Shown in pieces: positions 1-5,544 of a stretch of DNA of 8,653 bases. Each line of letters opens with the position of its first letter. Positions within the stretch are counted from its first letter, which is position 1. Source of the stretch: Nanobdellota archaeon (GTDB taxonomy: Archaea; Nanobdellota; Nanobdellia; Pacearchaeales; GW2011-AR1); contig JAUYDD010000129.1 of NCBI GenBank assembly GCA_030704765.1, forward strand, positions 1 to 8,653, read 5' to 3'. The notes under the pieces were generated by a model. That model saw only the letters and a program-made list of their open reading frames with translations, was not told where the DNA came from and did not search any database. Made by a program: the position numbers and the translations under genes.

Positions 1-126
1 TCAGCTTTTAAGAGGGTTTATGGGATTGTCAGCAAGATAAGGCTTCATAGCAAGTTTGTACAAGTAAGTGCAAGGATAATCTTGCACAACCGAGCAAGAT
101 TATCTTATTTTAAGAAAATTAAATAA
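1..126 (+). CDS. Transposase, C-terminal end only (partial at window edge)
   Basis: An open frame enters at base 1 and stops at TAA 124-126, giving 41 residues that begin SAFKRVYGIVSKIRLHSKFV. The pattern of a basic SxFKRxYG motif, then a helix and a late 'HN' dipeptide resembles the C-terminal end of IS4/IS5-type DDE transposases, in which the last helix follows the catalytic glutamate. The catalytic residues themselves lie outside the window, so the family is inferred from this short tail. The last third of the frame also forms a near-perfect hairpin (75-85 with 94-104). I cannot tell whether the full gene is intact. It sits about 80 nt upstream of a tRNA gene, a common place for insertion-sequence debris. 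Confidence 0.55.
   Translation, partial: SAFKRVYGIVSKIRLHSKFVQVSARIILHNRARLSYFKKIK
73..106 (+). repeat. Strong hairpin inside the transposase 3' end
   Basis: GATAATCTTGC (75-85) pairs perfectly with GCAAGATTATC (94-104) around an 8-nt loop. A G-T pair and an A-T pair extend the stem to 13. A short T-rich run (105-111) follows. It may be a transcription terminator or the structured end of the insertion sequence; the sequence alone does not decide. Confidence 0.5.
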
Positions 127-169
127 TATGTACGCAAGGCTAATATAACCCTCAACTTTAAAAACAAAG

Positions 170-180
170 AAAAGTTTAAT
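170..180 (+). promoter_or_regulatory. Weak TATA-like box for tRNA-Asp
   Basis: AAAAGTTTAAT is an A-rich, BRE-like stretch plus a TATA-like core, about 30 nt before the first base of the mature tRNA. This spacing suits an archaeal promoter with a few-nucleotide 5' leader. The match is weak and depends on position. Confidence 0.35.
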
Positions 181-208
181 TTCTTGAGTGATTATTTCCT
201 CTTGATAA

Positions 209-280
209 GCCCGTGTAGTGTAGCGGTTAGCACTCATCCCTGTCACGGATGCAACCCGAGTTCGATTCTCGGCACGGGCG
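209..280 (+). tRNA. tRNA-Asp (anticodon GTC)
   Basis: A full 72-nt cloverleaf can be drawn. The acceptor stem is GCCCGTG (209-215) with CACGGGC (273-279). The anticodon stem is CATCC (235-239) with GGATG (247-251), around loop CTGTCAC with anticodon GTC at 242-244. The T stem is CCGAG (256-260) with CTCGG (268-272), around the standard TTCGATT loop, and the D loop carries the conserved GG. The discriminator base is G280, as usual for tRNA-Asp. CCA is not encoded, so the tail must be added after transcription. There is no intron at the canonical position 37/38. A T-run follows at once. Confidence 0.97.
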
Positions 281-284
281 TGAA

Positions 285-291
285 TTTTTTT
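285..291 (+). terminator. T-run terminator of the tRNA gene
   Basis: Seven consecutive T residues begin five bases after the tRNA ends. Archaeal RNA polymerase can terminate at T-runs without a hairpin, and no stem precedes this one apart from the tRNA itself. Confidence 0.5.
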
Positions 292-297
292 CAAAAC

Positions 298-308
298 TCT
301 TAAAAACC
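298..308 (+). promoter_or_regulatory. TATA-like box for the hot-dog protein gene
   Basis: TCTTAAAAACC is centred about 25 nt before the ATG at 328. No Shine-Dalgarno motif lies between, so a leaderless mRNA starting at or next to the ATG is expected. Confidence 0.5.
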
Positions 309-327
309 ATTTAATTATCCTATAATC

Positions 328-1110
328 ATGCCTAAATATTTATTTACAGAAGAAAACAGCAGATTAGCTGCTCTTTTGCACGGAGATCCAAATGAAATGC
401 ATATTAATAATCGCTTTGGCAGAATCATTGCACCAGGATTAATGCAATTGCAAGGATTTGTTGCTATGCATAAATGGAGTCCAGATAAAGCCATAGAAGT
501 GAAACTTGAAAAAGCTCTAGCTGTCCCATGTAATGCTTTGTATAAATGCGAAGAAAACACAAGTTATTTGCTTAGTGATGGAGAAAAAATTTATTCAAGA
601 GCTTTAGTTAAAGATTTAAAACAAATTCAAAAATCTGGTAGTTGTTTACAAAAATATAGATATGAATTAACTGATGAACAAGTTTCTTTAGATGCCCTGA
701 GAAATTGGGAAGATTACAGGAAAATTCCAACTTTATTAGTATCAAAAATTATTCCTGAAACAGACCAGAAGAGTTTAGAAAGAATAGCTGCAGTAGGAGT
801 TAGTGCAAATGCATTTGTTAGAACTTTAAAAAATAATCCTCTTTTTTTACAAGATTTGTTTTTTCCAAAAGCAAGAGAACAAGGCAAGAATGCAGTTTTA
901 GAAGAAAAAATTGTTTTGTACATGGATCAAGCATATGATGGGAAAAGAATTGAACAATTTGATTTAGAAGTTTATCCAGTAAGAGAAAATCCTTCTAATA
1001 ATAAAGGTTTAATTGCAACAGTAAGTGAAACAAATGGTTTATATTTTCTTGAAATTTATTTTGTAAGAATTCCTTTGAAGATATTTTCAAGATTATTAAA
1101 AAGAAGTTAA
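328..1110 (+). CDS. MaoC-like (R-hydratase type) hot-dog domain protein
   Basis: The 260-residue protein starts with YLFTEENSRLAALLHGDPNE, which matches the start of the MaoC/R-specific enoyl hydratase hot-dog family (F-T-E-E..., then G-D-x-N-x-x-H). Asp20 and His25 have the spacing of the catalytic Asp/His pair of PhaJ-type hydratases. A following RFGRIIAPGLMQL segment matches the family's 'fgrpIapG' helix. The second half (about residues 150-250) looks like a helix followed by four beta strands and could be a second, non-catalytic hot-dog unit, making a fused double hot-dog. Known family members hydrate acyl-CoA or acyl-ACP thioesters; the substrate here is unknown. The protein is soluble, with no signal peptide. 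The ATG is supported by a TATA-like box at -25. The gene appears monocistronic, with 102 nt to the next gene and that gene's own promoter. Confidence 0.75.
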   Translation: MPKYLFTEENSRLAALLHGDPNEMHINNRFGRIIAPGLMQLQGFVAMHKWSPDKAIEVKLEKALAVPCNALYKCEENTSYLLSDGEKIYSRALVKDLKQIQKSGSCLQKYRYELTDEQVSLDALRNWEDYRKIPTLLVSKIIPETDQKSLERIAAVGVSANAFVRTLKNNPLFLQDLFFPKAREQGKNAVLEEKIVLYMDQAYDGKRIEQFDLEVYPVRENPSNNKGLIATVSETNGLYFLEIYFVRIPLKIFSRLLKRS

Positions 1111-1180
1111 AAAATTTACTTGACTTTTTCAAACATAAATAGGATTATTAAAGTTTACAAATCTTGATTTCAAAAAGGCA

Positions 1181-1193
1181 ATTATTAAAAACA
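1181..1193 (+). promoter_or_regulatory. TATA-like box for the DUF192 gene
   Basis: ATTATTAAAAACA is centred about 26 nt upstream of the ATG at 1213. There is no ribosome-binding motif in between, which again suggests a leaderless mRNA. Confidence 0.5.
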
Positions 1194-1212
1194 ATATACA
1201 CTTCTTTATTTT

Positions 1213-1689
1213 ATGGAAAAAAGATATTTACTTTTATTAGTTTTAATATTACTAATTATTATTACAATATCTACTGTAAGATTAAATCATAATATAAATA
1301 ACAATGAAAAAGCAAAAGATATTTCAAAAGTTATTTTTCAGAATAATATTTCTGTAAATGTTGAACTTTCAAAAACTTCTGAAGAACATGAAAAAGGACT
1401 GATGTTTAGGGAAAAATTAGATGAAAATTCAGGAATGTTATTTATTTTTGAAGATGATAAAATTAGGGATTTTTGGATGAAGAACACTTTAATACCCCTT
1501 GATATAATCTTTATAGACAAAGACTTAAAAATTGTAAAGATTGCAGAAGCAATACCTTGTGAAATAGAAGATTGTCCCATATATTCTTCGGACATTCCAG
1601 CAAGATATGTTTTAGAATTGAGTAAAGGATATTGTAAAAACAATGATATTGGAATTGGTGATAAAATAATACTACTAAGCAGTATATAA
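1213..1689 (+). CDS. DUF192 family membrane-anchored protein
   Basis: The 158-residue protein has one N-terminal hydrophobic helix (about residues 4-22) preceded by MEKR, so it is probably a membrane anchor or signal segment with the rest outside. From residue 45 it follows the DUF192 (PF02643) pattern: E-x-A-like strand, KGLMFREKL (61-69), GMLFIF (74-79), FWMKNTLIPLDIIFID (87-102), the 'C...C..Y.S..PARYVLEL' segment (116-136) and a final GIGDKI strand (147-152). All hallmark blocks are present, so the domain is complete. DUF192 has a small beta-barrel fold and no firmly established biochemical role. Three cysteines (116, 121, 141) might form a disulfide outside the membrane; this is inference. 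The stop lies 57 nt before the preferred start of the aldolase gene, which has its own promoter-like element. Confidence 0.9.
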   Translation: MEKRYLLLLVLILLIIITISTVRLNHNINNNEKAKDISKVIFQNNISVNVELSKTSEEHEKGLMFREKLDENSGMLFIFEDDKIRDFWMKNTLIPLDIIFIDKDLKIVKIAEAIPCEIEDCPIYSSDIPARYVLELSKGYCKNNDIGIGDKIILLSSI

Positions 1690-1717
1690 TATATGTATAT
1701 ATGCTATATTGATAATT

Positions 1718-1726
1718 CTTTTAAAC
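1718..1726 (+). promoter_or_regulatory. TATA-like box deciding the aldolase start
   Basis: CTTTTAAAC is centred about 25 nt before the ATG at 1747, the same spacing seen at the other genes here. It favours 1747 over the in-frame ATG at 1693 as the true start. Confidence 0.45.
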
Positions 1727-1746
1727 AATTTAATTTTAATATTTTT

Positions 1747-2958
1747 ATGGCAGATGAAAAAACAGCAGTTCTTTATTCAATGTTACCTTTGTTACAAGCA
1801 TCTGAATTAAGATCTTTAAGAGGTAGACCTGCTGCAATTGGTGCATTCAATGTCAATTTCTATGCACAAGCAGAAGGAATATTAAGAGGATTGTATAGGG
1901 CTGAATCACCTGGAATAATACAAGCTAGTAAAGGTGCTAATAAGTTTCAGGGAACTCCGGGTGTTATAAGAGATATAGTAATTTCAGCTATGGTTAATAG
2001 TAAAAGTTATGTACCTCTTTCTTTGCATCTGGATCATGGAGATGAAAAATCTTGTAGAAATTGTATTGAAAATGGATTCAGCTCAGTTATGATTGATGCT
2101 TCTAATCTTTTAGAAGAAGAAAATATTGCATTAACTTGCACTATTTCATCTCTTGCTCATGAAAAAGGAATAAGTGTTGAAGGAGAATATGGAGTGTTAT
2201 CTGGTGTTGAAGAAGATATCTCTCATCAAAAAGGCATATATGCTGATCCTGTATTTGTTCCTGTATTTTTTGATAGAAGCAAATGTGATTGTCTTGCTGT
2301 ATCTTATGGCACTAGCCATGGACCTAATAAAGGCAAGACTGATGCATTGAATGTCCAGATAATAAGAGATAGTTATGCTGGACTTTCAGCATTCCATATG
2401 AACTTAGATCATTTTTTGGTCAGTCATGGCTCTTCCACTGTTCCAAAAGACCTTGTAGATAAAATAAATAGATTCGGTGGGAATCTTAAAGGAACTAGTG
2501 GTGTTCCTGAATACAAGATATTAGAAGCTATTGTAGGAGGTATAAGGAAAATAAACATAGATACTGACTTAAGATTAGGTATAACTGCTGTATTAAGAGA
2601 ATATTTTTATTATAATCCACAGATTGAAAAAGAATCAGAAGCTTTAGGATTGATAAAAAAAGTTTTTACAGGAGAACTTAAGCTTGGTAATGATGATAAA
2701 CCTATTGAAGATCCAAAAGAATTAAAAGATCCGAGAGACTACTTTTGGCATTTAAAAAAACATAATCCAGATTTACTAAGGATAGATTATAGAGAATCAG
2801 GTGATGAAAGATATATTGAAGTAATGGCAGCTATAAGTGATAATGTAGCGAACCATGTAGAAAAACTCTGCAGGTTGTTTGGTTCAGCAGGTCTTGCTCC
2901 TTATGTTGATGAAAAAAAGACTCTAGAAAATCTTGCTGGAAGTTATACTGATAGATAA
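1747..2958 (+). CDS. fba: Class II fructose-bisphosphate aldolase
   Basis: This metal-dependent cytoplasmic enzyme cleaves or forms fructose 1,6-bisphosphate from DHAP and glyceraldehyde 3-phosphate in glycolysis and gluconeogenesis. In the 403-residue form the family blocks appear in order: GAFNVN, LHLDHG, VMIDAS, VEGEYG, SYGTSHGPNKG, LVSHGSS and KINIDTDLR. By family alignment, Asp96 is the catalytic acid/base and His97, His191 and His227 bind zinc; Glu147 and Asn270 match other active-site residues. Everything needed for activity is present. At 403 residues it is somewhat longer than the roughly 360 of E. coli FbaA. An in-frame ATG at 1693 would add 18 residues (MYICYIDNSF...), but 1747 has the better TATA spacing and a more typical N-terminus. 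Most archaea use an unrelated class I-type aldolase or the bifunctional FBPA/P, so a bacterial-type class II enzyme suggests past transfer. Members catalysing related aldol reactions (tagatose bisphosphate) cannot be ruled out. Confidence 0.93.
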   Translation: MADEKTAVLYSMLPLLQASELRSLRGRPAAIGAFNVNFYAQAEGILRGLYRAESPGIIQASKGANKFQGTPGVIRDIVISAMVNSKSYVPLSLHLDHGDEKSCRNCIENGFSSVMIDASNLLEEENIALTCTISSLAHEKGISVEGEYGVLSGVEEDISHQKGIYADPVFVPVFFDRSKCDCLAVSYGTSHGPNKGKTDALNVQIIRDSYAGLSAFHMNLDHFLVSHGSSTVPKDLVDKINRFGGNLKGTSGVPEYKILEAIVGGIRKINIDTDLRLGITAVLREYFYYNPQIEKESEALGLIKKVFTGELKLGNDDKPIEDPKELKDPRDYFWHLKKHNPDLLRIDYRESGDERYIEVMAAISDNVANHVEKLCRLFGSAGLAPYVDEKKTLENLAGSYTDR

Positions 2959-3078
2959 GAATATTTCCAAAGTAATTTCTAACAAGTTAATATTAATCCA
3001 ATATCCTATTTTCTTAATTGTTCATTTTTGTATACAAATCTTACCAATAATTAGAAATTAGTTAACATATAGTAAAAG

Positions 3079-3133
3079 CAGAAATTTTTCTTCAAAAATT
3101 TCTGTTCACAGAAAAATAATCAATTTTTCTGTG
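3079..3133. repeat. Two tandem 11-bp hairpins downstream of the aldolase
   Basis: CAGAAATTTTT (3079-3089) pairs with AAAAATTTCTG (3094-3104) around CTTC. CACAGAAAAAT (3107-3117) pairs with ATTTTTCTGTG (3123-3133) around AATCA. Both stems are perfect. The second hairpin and its downstream flank (to about 3165) share sequence and layout with 8550-8608. Plausible roles are transcription termination, mRNA 3'-end protection, or a dispersed repeat element. Confidence 0.65.
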
Positions 3134-3173
3134 CCCTCAAAATCTTCTGAGAGACTTTGCTGGTTTCCTAATA

Positions 3174-3215
3174 AGTCAAGGCGCAACAAGTGAAAAAATT
3201 TCAGCTTCCTTGACT
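3174..3215. repeat. Long interrupted hairpin
   Basis: AGTCAAGG (3174-3181) pairs with CCTTGACT (3208-3215). Inside, AAG-TGAAA pairs with TTTCA-CTT, giving a two-tier stem with a bulge. It is too far from the aldolase stop to be an obvious terminator and there is no clear T-run. It may be a structured RNA or part of an insertion-sequence end. Confidence 0.4.
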
Positions 3216-3318
3216 ATAATTATATTATCTATTTCATTATTATCGCTTCAGAAACCTAATTAAAAACATTATCACAATCTCCGCAACTGATTAATTATTA
3301 TATAATTACTCCAAAAAG

Positions 3319-3328
3319 CTTAAATATA
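3319..3328 (+). promoter_or_regulatory. TATA-like box for the DUF2080-transposase pair
   Basis: CTTAAATATA is centred about 25 nt before the ATG at 3348. This supports the short 52-aa frame as a real gene and as the first cistron of the pair. Confidence 0.5.
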
Positions 3329-3347
3329 TGAGATATCTAATAGATAT

Positions 3348-3506
3348 ATGAAGATTATAAAATTAAATACAAAAAACCAATTAAATATTAAGAATATAGT
3401 AGGTTTTCTGAAGAGAAAAGTTACTCCCTTTGGCACGTCTGCCAAAGTGGATTGTCCTAAGGAATATCTGGGTAAAACTGTTTACTTAGTTATCACCAAT
3501 GATTGA
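3348..3506 (+). CDS. DUF2080 family transposase-associated protein
   Basis: A 52-residue frame starts at ATG 3348 and ends at TGA 3504-3506. Residues 24-49 (KVTPFGTSAKVDCPKEYLGK, then strands) match the DUF2080 family of small archaeal transposon-encoded proteins, whose hallmark is 'V.pFGtSAkV..PKe.lGk.V'. The layout resembles an AbrB-like DNA-binding fold, which is inference. Such proteins are usually found just before a transposase gene, as here: its stop overlaps the transposase start by 8 nt, an arrangement that allows coupled translation. A TATA-like box lies at -25 and there is no Shine-Dalgarno motif. Its job in transposition is not established; it may bind element ends or control expression. 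Confidence 0.82.
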   Translation: MKIIKLNTKNQLNIKNIVGFLKRKVTPFGTSAKVDCPKEYLGKTVYLVITND

Positions 3507-4545
3507 AACAAGATTAATGTTTAGCTTGGGAATATTGGAACATTTTATTAACAATTCTCTGGGATTATCTTATGAAGATAAAGAAATAACTGGATTTGAG
3601 CTCGTTGTTCCTTTAATGGATGCATCATCTCACTATACTTATATTGAAACAGTCAGCGATAAAGCGGATACGCTTTATCGAAGAATAAAGGAATCATTAA
3701 TTAATATGATGACATATTCATATCTTAATTATATCAAAAGAGTTTCTAAAAAATTAGAGCTAAATAAAGAGGAGGTCATACTTGCATTTGATTACACAGA
3801 TGAAGATTTTTATGGAGATGTCCAAGGATTAGATATTCATGGATGGACAAAAAAAGATGCTGTCACGGGTCATTTCAAATTCATAACATGCAGTATCGTT
3901 GGTAAAAATGCTCCATACAAGATACCCTTATTATCCATACTAATCAAGATGGGGCATATCAAAAGCCAGACAATCCTCTATTGCATTTCACAAATAAAAG
4001 ATTATGTTGGCAAGATAAGATTGCTTTTATTTGATAAGGAGTTTATCAATAATGATTTAATGTATGAATTAACCCAGCATAAATATCAGTTTCTAATGCT
4101 CGGAAAAAGAACAAAAGAAAATGTTTGGTTCTTCAAGCAGCTTGAAGAAGAAAAAACTATTCTTGTTAAAGAATATGATGTTAATAAGAATTTTTCAAAA
4201 TATGAAGGAGAAAATTATGTCATATTCCTAAAAGGAATATTTGATCCTAGAAGTGAAAAAAACCTTGATTGGATTTTCATAACCAACTCTGAAAAAATTG
4301 CTCTTGATGAATTAATAAAAGAATATAAACAAAGATGGGGAATTGAGATTCAGTTTAAGATTGAGGATGAAGCACTAATAAAATGTAAGTCTAAAGAAAT
4401 GAAAATAAGATATTTTTTATTTTTATTTGAACAAATGCTCCATGTTCAATGGGCATGTTTCTATAAAGATGATTTTTCATTTAAAGAGTTTTTAATAGCC
4501 ATGGCTAAGATGTCCAAAAAATGGACAAAGACAGAAAATAAGTAG
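3499..4545 (+). CDS. DDE transposase, ISH3-like
   Basis: The 348-residue protein has an RNase H-like DDE core. The first catalytic Asp is D98 in ILAFDYTDEDFYG, the second is D179 in RLLLFDKEF, and the Glu is E283 in YKQRWGIEIQFK. The 'Y-x-x-R-W-x-I-E' box is typical of IS4-superfamily transposases. The first-Asp motif ('DYTD..YG') and the tail 'RYFLFLFEQMLHVQW' resemble archaeal ISH3-type enzymes; I hold the family name with moderate confidence. The enzyme would cut and rejoin the ends of its element. The frame is uninterrupted and all three catalytic residues are present, so it may be active. The start overlaps the end of the DUF2080 gene, and no separate promoter or ribosome-binding site is visible. 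A helical, basic segment ends the protein (KMSKKWTKTENK). Confidence 0.85.
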   Translation: MIETRLMFSLGILEHFINNSLGLSYEDKEITGFELVVPLMDASSHYTYIETVSDKADTLYRRIKESLINMMTYSYLNYIKRVSKKLELNKEEVILAFDYTDEDFYGDVQGLDIHGWTKKDAVTGHFKFITCSIVGKNAPYKIPLLSILIKMGHIKSQTILYCISQIKDYVGKIRLLLFDKEFINNDLMYELTQHKYQFLMLGKRTKENVWFFKQLEEEKTILVKEYDVNKNFSKYEGENYVIFLKGIFDPRSEKNLDWIFITNSEKIALDELIKEYKQRWGIEIQFKIEDEALIKCKSKEMKIRYFLFLFEQMLHVQWACFYKDDFSFKEFLIAMAKMSKKWTKTENK

Positions 4546-4557
4546 TGTTTCTAAGAA

Positions 4558-4570
4558 AAGAGTCACTCTT
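4558..4570. repeat. Short palindrome after the transposase
   Basis: AAGAGTCACTCTT has 6-bp arms around a single central base, 13 nt after the transposase stop. It is too tight to form a normal RNA hairpin with all pairs, and may be a protein-binding dyad. Confidence 0.3.
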
Positions 4571-4629
4571 GGGAATAAGCATTGCCTACTTATCTTCTTT
4601 CATTTAATTAGTTGGAAATATTCAATATA

Positions 4630-4650
4630 AGAACATCCTGCGGATGTTCT
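4630..4650. terminator. Hairpin between convergent genes
   Basis: AGAACATCC (4630-4638) pairs with GGATGTTCT (4642-4650) around a 3-nt loop, a 9-bp perfect stem. It lies between the ends of the transposase gene (plus) and the kinase-like gene (minus), so it could stop transcription from both sides. There is no long T-run, so the role is inferred from its position and strength. Confidence 0.45.
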
Positions 4651-4661
4651 GATTATTAAGG

Positions 4662-4701
4662 TAATTTTATAAATTCGAGCCCAAAACTGTCCCATAATTT
4701 A
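4662..4701 (+). repeat. Repeat R1: right half of the 67-bp dyad
   Basis: These 40 bases match 5453-5492 at 39 positions, the one difference being A4683 against G5474. The copy begins with the core TAATTTTATAAA and ends with TGTCCCATAATTTA. The left arm of the dyad is absent; the sequence before the core (CTGATTATTAAGG) is unrelated to it. Confidence 0.9.
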
Positions 4702-4746
4702 ATATATATACATTTAGAGATAAAGTATAAGATTGCTATATAGGAT

Positions 4747-5337
4747 TTAATGTGCATCAAGTAAACAGAATTTATAACGCCCCTTATCTAAATCCTTTTT
4801 AGGATCATATGAAACTACACACCAATTCCATTGATATAATTGATCAGATTTTTTCATTACACCCTTTTGATAGTATTCTTCTAATAATCTGCCATAATAA
4901 TCATACATTTCATCAACTAATTGAGGATTTCTAAAAGAAAATTTAATATATCTTTCTGGAATTTTTTCAGAGATTAATATTCTTTCACCAACGATAAATG
5001 GTTCTGGAGCAGTAATTTGTCCATCATACTCTCTTATTCTTAATTGGGCTCTAAATTGCTCATATCCATCTTTAGAATGATCGCGTCCCCATTCAATTAT
5101 ATTATTATGATAGAGCTTAATTATTACTCTTTTATGAAAAAGAGGAATTCCTGAATAAATATCACATTGACCTCCATGACCTATTTGAGGGAATTGTCGA
5201 ATTAAATTATCTAATGCTAAAGGATTGCCTATATTCTCGAGAGTGGATTTTAGGAATTTCTCAAATAGCATTTCTCCTGGCAAGGTCATTTGTAAGTTGA
5301 AATTGCCTACTCTTGCTTTTTTTAATTTCTTAACCAT
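4747..5337 (-). CDS. Protein kinase-fold-like small protein
   Basis: The preferred product has 196 residues; an ATG at 5349 would add MQYS. The TATA-like box fits the start at 5337. No family is recognised with confidence, but the layout suggests a kinase fold. There is a glycine-rich turn GHGGQCDIY (53-61), a strand ending in Lys, VIIKLY (K74), and a hinge-like LISEKIPE (121-128). A 'GVMKKSDQ...WNWCVV' stretch (159-175) sits where the catalytic loop belongs, and a final KFCLLDAH has Asp194 where the DFG Asp belongs. The HRD-type His is missing and the Asp165-Asn171 spacing is one residue longer than usual. The chain ends two residues after the DFG-like Asp, so the lower C-lobe is missing. 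It could be a minimal kinase, a pseudokinase, or an unrelated fold. It is the only gene between repeats R1 and R2 and points away from the HTH_10 gene. Confidence 0.6.
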   Translation of the reverse strand: MVKKLKKARVGNFNLQMTLPGEMLFEKFLKSTLENIGNPLALDNLIRQFPQIGHGGQCDIYSGIPLFHKRVIIKLYHNNIIEWGRDHSKDGYEQFRAQLRIREYDGQITAPEPFIVGERILISEKIPERYIKFSFRNPQLVDEMYDYYGRLLEEYYQKGVMKKSDQLYQWNWCVVSYDPKKDLDKGRYKFCLLDAH

Positions 5338-5359
5338 ACTATATTGCATGATAATTTAC

Positions 5360-5368
5360 TTTTTAAAC
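5360..5368 (-). promoter_or_regulatory. TATA-like box for the kinase-like gene
   Basis: On the minus strand this reads GTTTAAAAA, centred about 27 nt before the ATG at 5337 but only about 15 nt before the ATG at 5349. It therefore favours the internal methionine as the leaderless start. Confidence 0.45.
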
Positions 5369-5426
5369 TTTATGTTTGTAATTACTTTAAAGTAGTTATA
5401 TAAATCTTTGTTTGTTTACTTTAACT

Positions 5427-5493
5427 ATAAATTATGAGACATAAATGTCCGCTAATTTTATAAATTCGAGCCCGAAACTGTCCCATAATTTAT
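5427..5493. repeat. Repeat R2: complete 67-bp dyad
   Basis: The outer arms ATAAATTATGAGACA (5427-5441) and TGTCCCATAATTTAT (5479-5493) are inverted repeats with one mismatch. The perfect palindrome TTTATAAA (5457-5464) sits at the exact centre. Each arm also holds its own small hairpin: GACATAAATGTC (5437-5448) on the left and TTCGAGCCCGAA (5465-5476) on the right. It occupies the gap between the divergent kinase-like and HTH_10 genes. Its left part recurs at 6993-7030 and its right part at 4662-4701. It may be a recombination site, a MITE, or an operator. Confidence 0.9.
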
Positions 5494-5514
5494 TTTTTCG
5501 CTATTTTCCATAAG

Positions 5515-5524
5515 ATTTAAATAT
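5515..5524 (+). promoter_or_regulatory. TATA-like box for the HTH_10 gene
   Basis: ATTTAAATAT is centred about 26 nt before the ATG at 5545, the standard spacing in this window. Repeat R2 ends about 22 nt upstream of it, close enough for a protein bound there to affect transcription. Confidence 0.5.
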
Positions 5525-5544
5525 TCAAACCTGATATATAAGGT

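Larger units (their letters stand above)
2959..3347. other. Gene-free stretch with a hairpin cluster
   Basis: I see no credible gene in these 389 bases. The stretch begins with a 12-base sequence (2959-2970) that recurs inverted at 4612-4623. It then holds two adjacent 11-bp hairpins (3079-3104 and 3107-3133) and a long two-step hairpin (3174-3215). It ends with AT-rich sequence carrying the promoter of the DUF2080 gene. The hairpins could end aldolase transcription. Part of the cluster resembles the sequence downstream of the MATE gene. Confidence 0.6.
2959..4623 (+). mobile_element. Candidate extent of the ISH3-like insertion sequence
   Basis: The only good inverted match bracketing the DUF2080-transposase pair is GAATATTTCCAA at 2959-2970 and its complement at 4612-4623, loosely extended by TAATT. 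The left copy starts at the first base after the aldolase stop. This would make a 1665-bp element, long for two genes totalling 1.2 kb. It would also place the aldolase-side hairpins inside the element, although they resemble sequence near the MATE gene. No convincing target duplication flanks it. Treat the ends as tentative; the element itself, as a gene pair, is much firmer. Confidence 0.3.

Noticed and set aside
209..280. tRNA-Asp as the integration site for a genomic island
   Set aside because: I found no second copy of the tRNA 3' end in the window, so there is no att duplication to support it.
100..294. 64-aa minus-strand frame spanning the tRNA
   Set aside because: It runs through a perfect tRNA-Asp cloverleaf and the transposase tail.
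315..923. Minus-strand frames opposite the hot-dog gene
   Set aside because: They mirror the coding strand of a gene with a clear hydratase motif and promoter.
1338..1643. 101-aa minus-strand frame opposite DUF192
   Set aside because: The plus strand carries all DUF192 blocks; the minus frame has no independent support.
4511..4527. Hairpin TGTCCA-AAAAA-TGGACA in the transposase gene
   Set aside because: A 6-bp stem inside coding sequence, likely by chance given the codons used; no following T-run.
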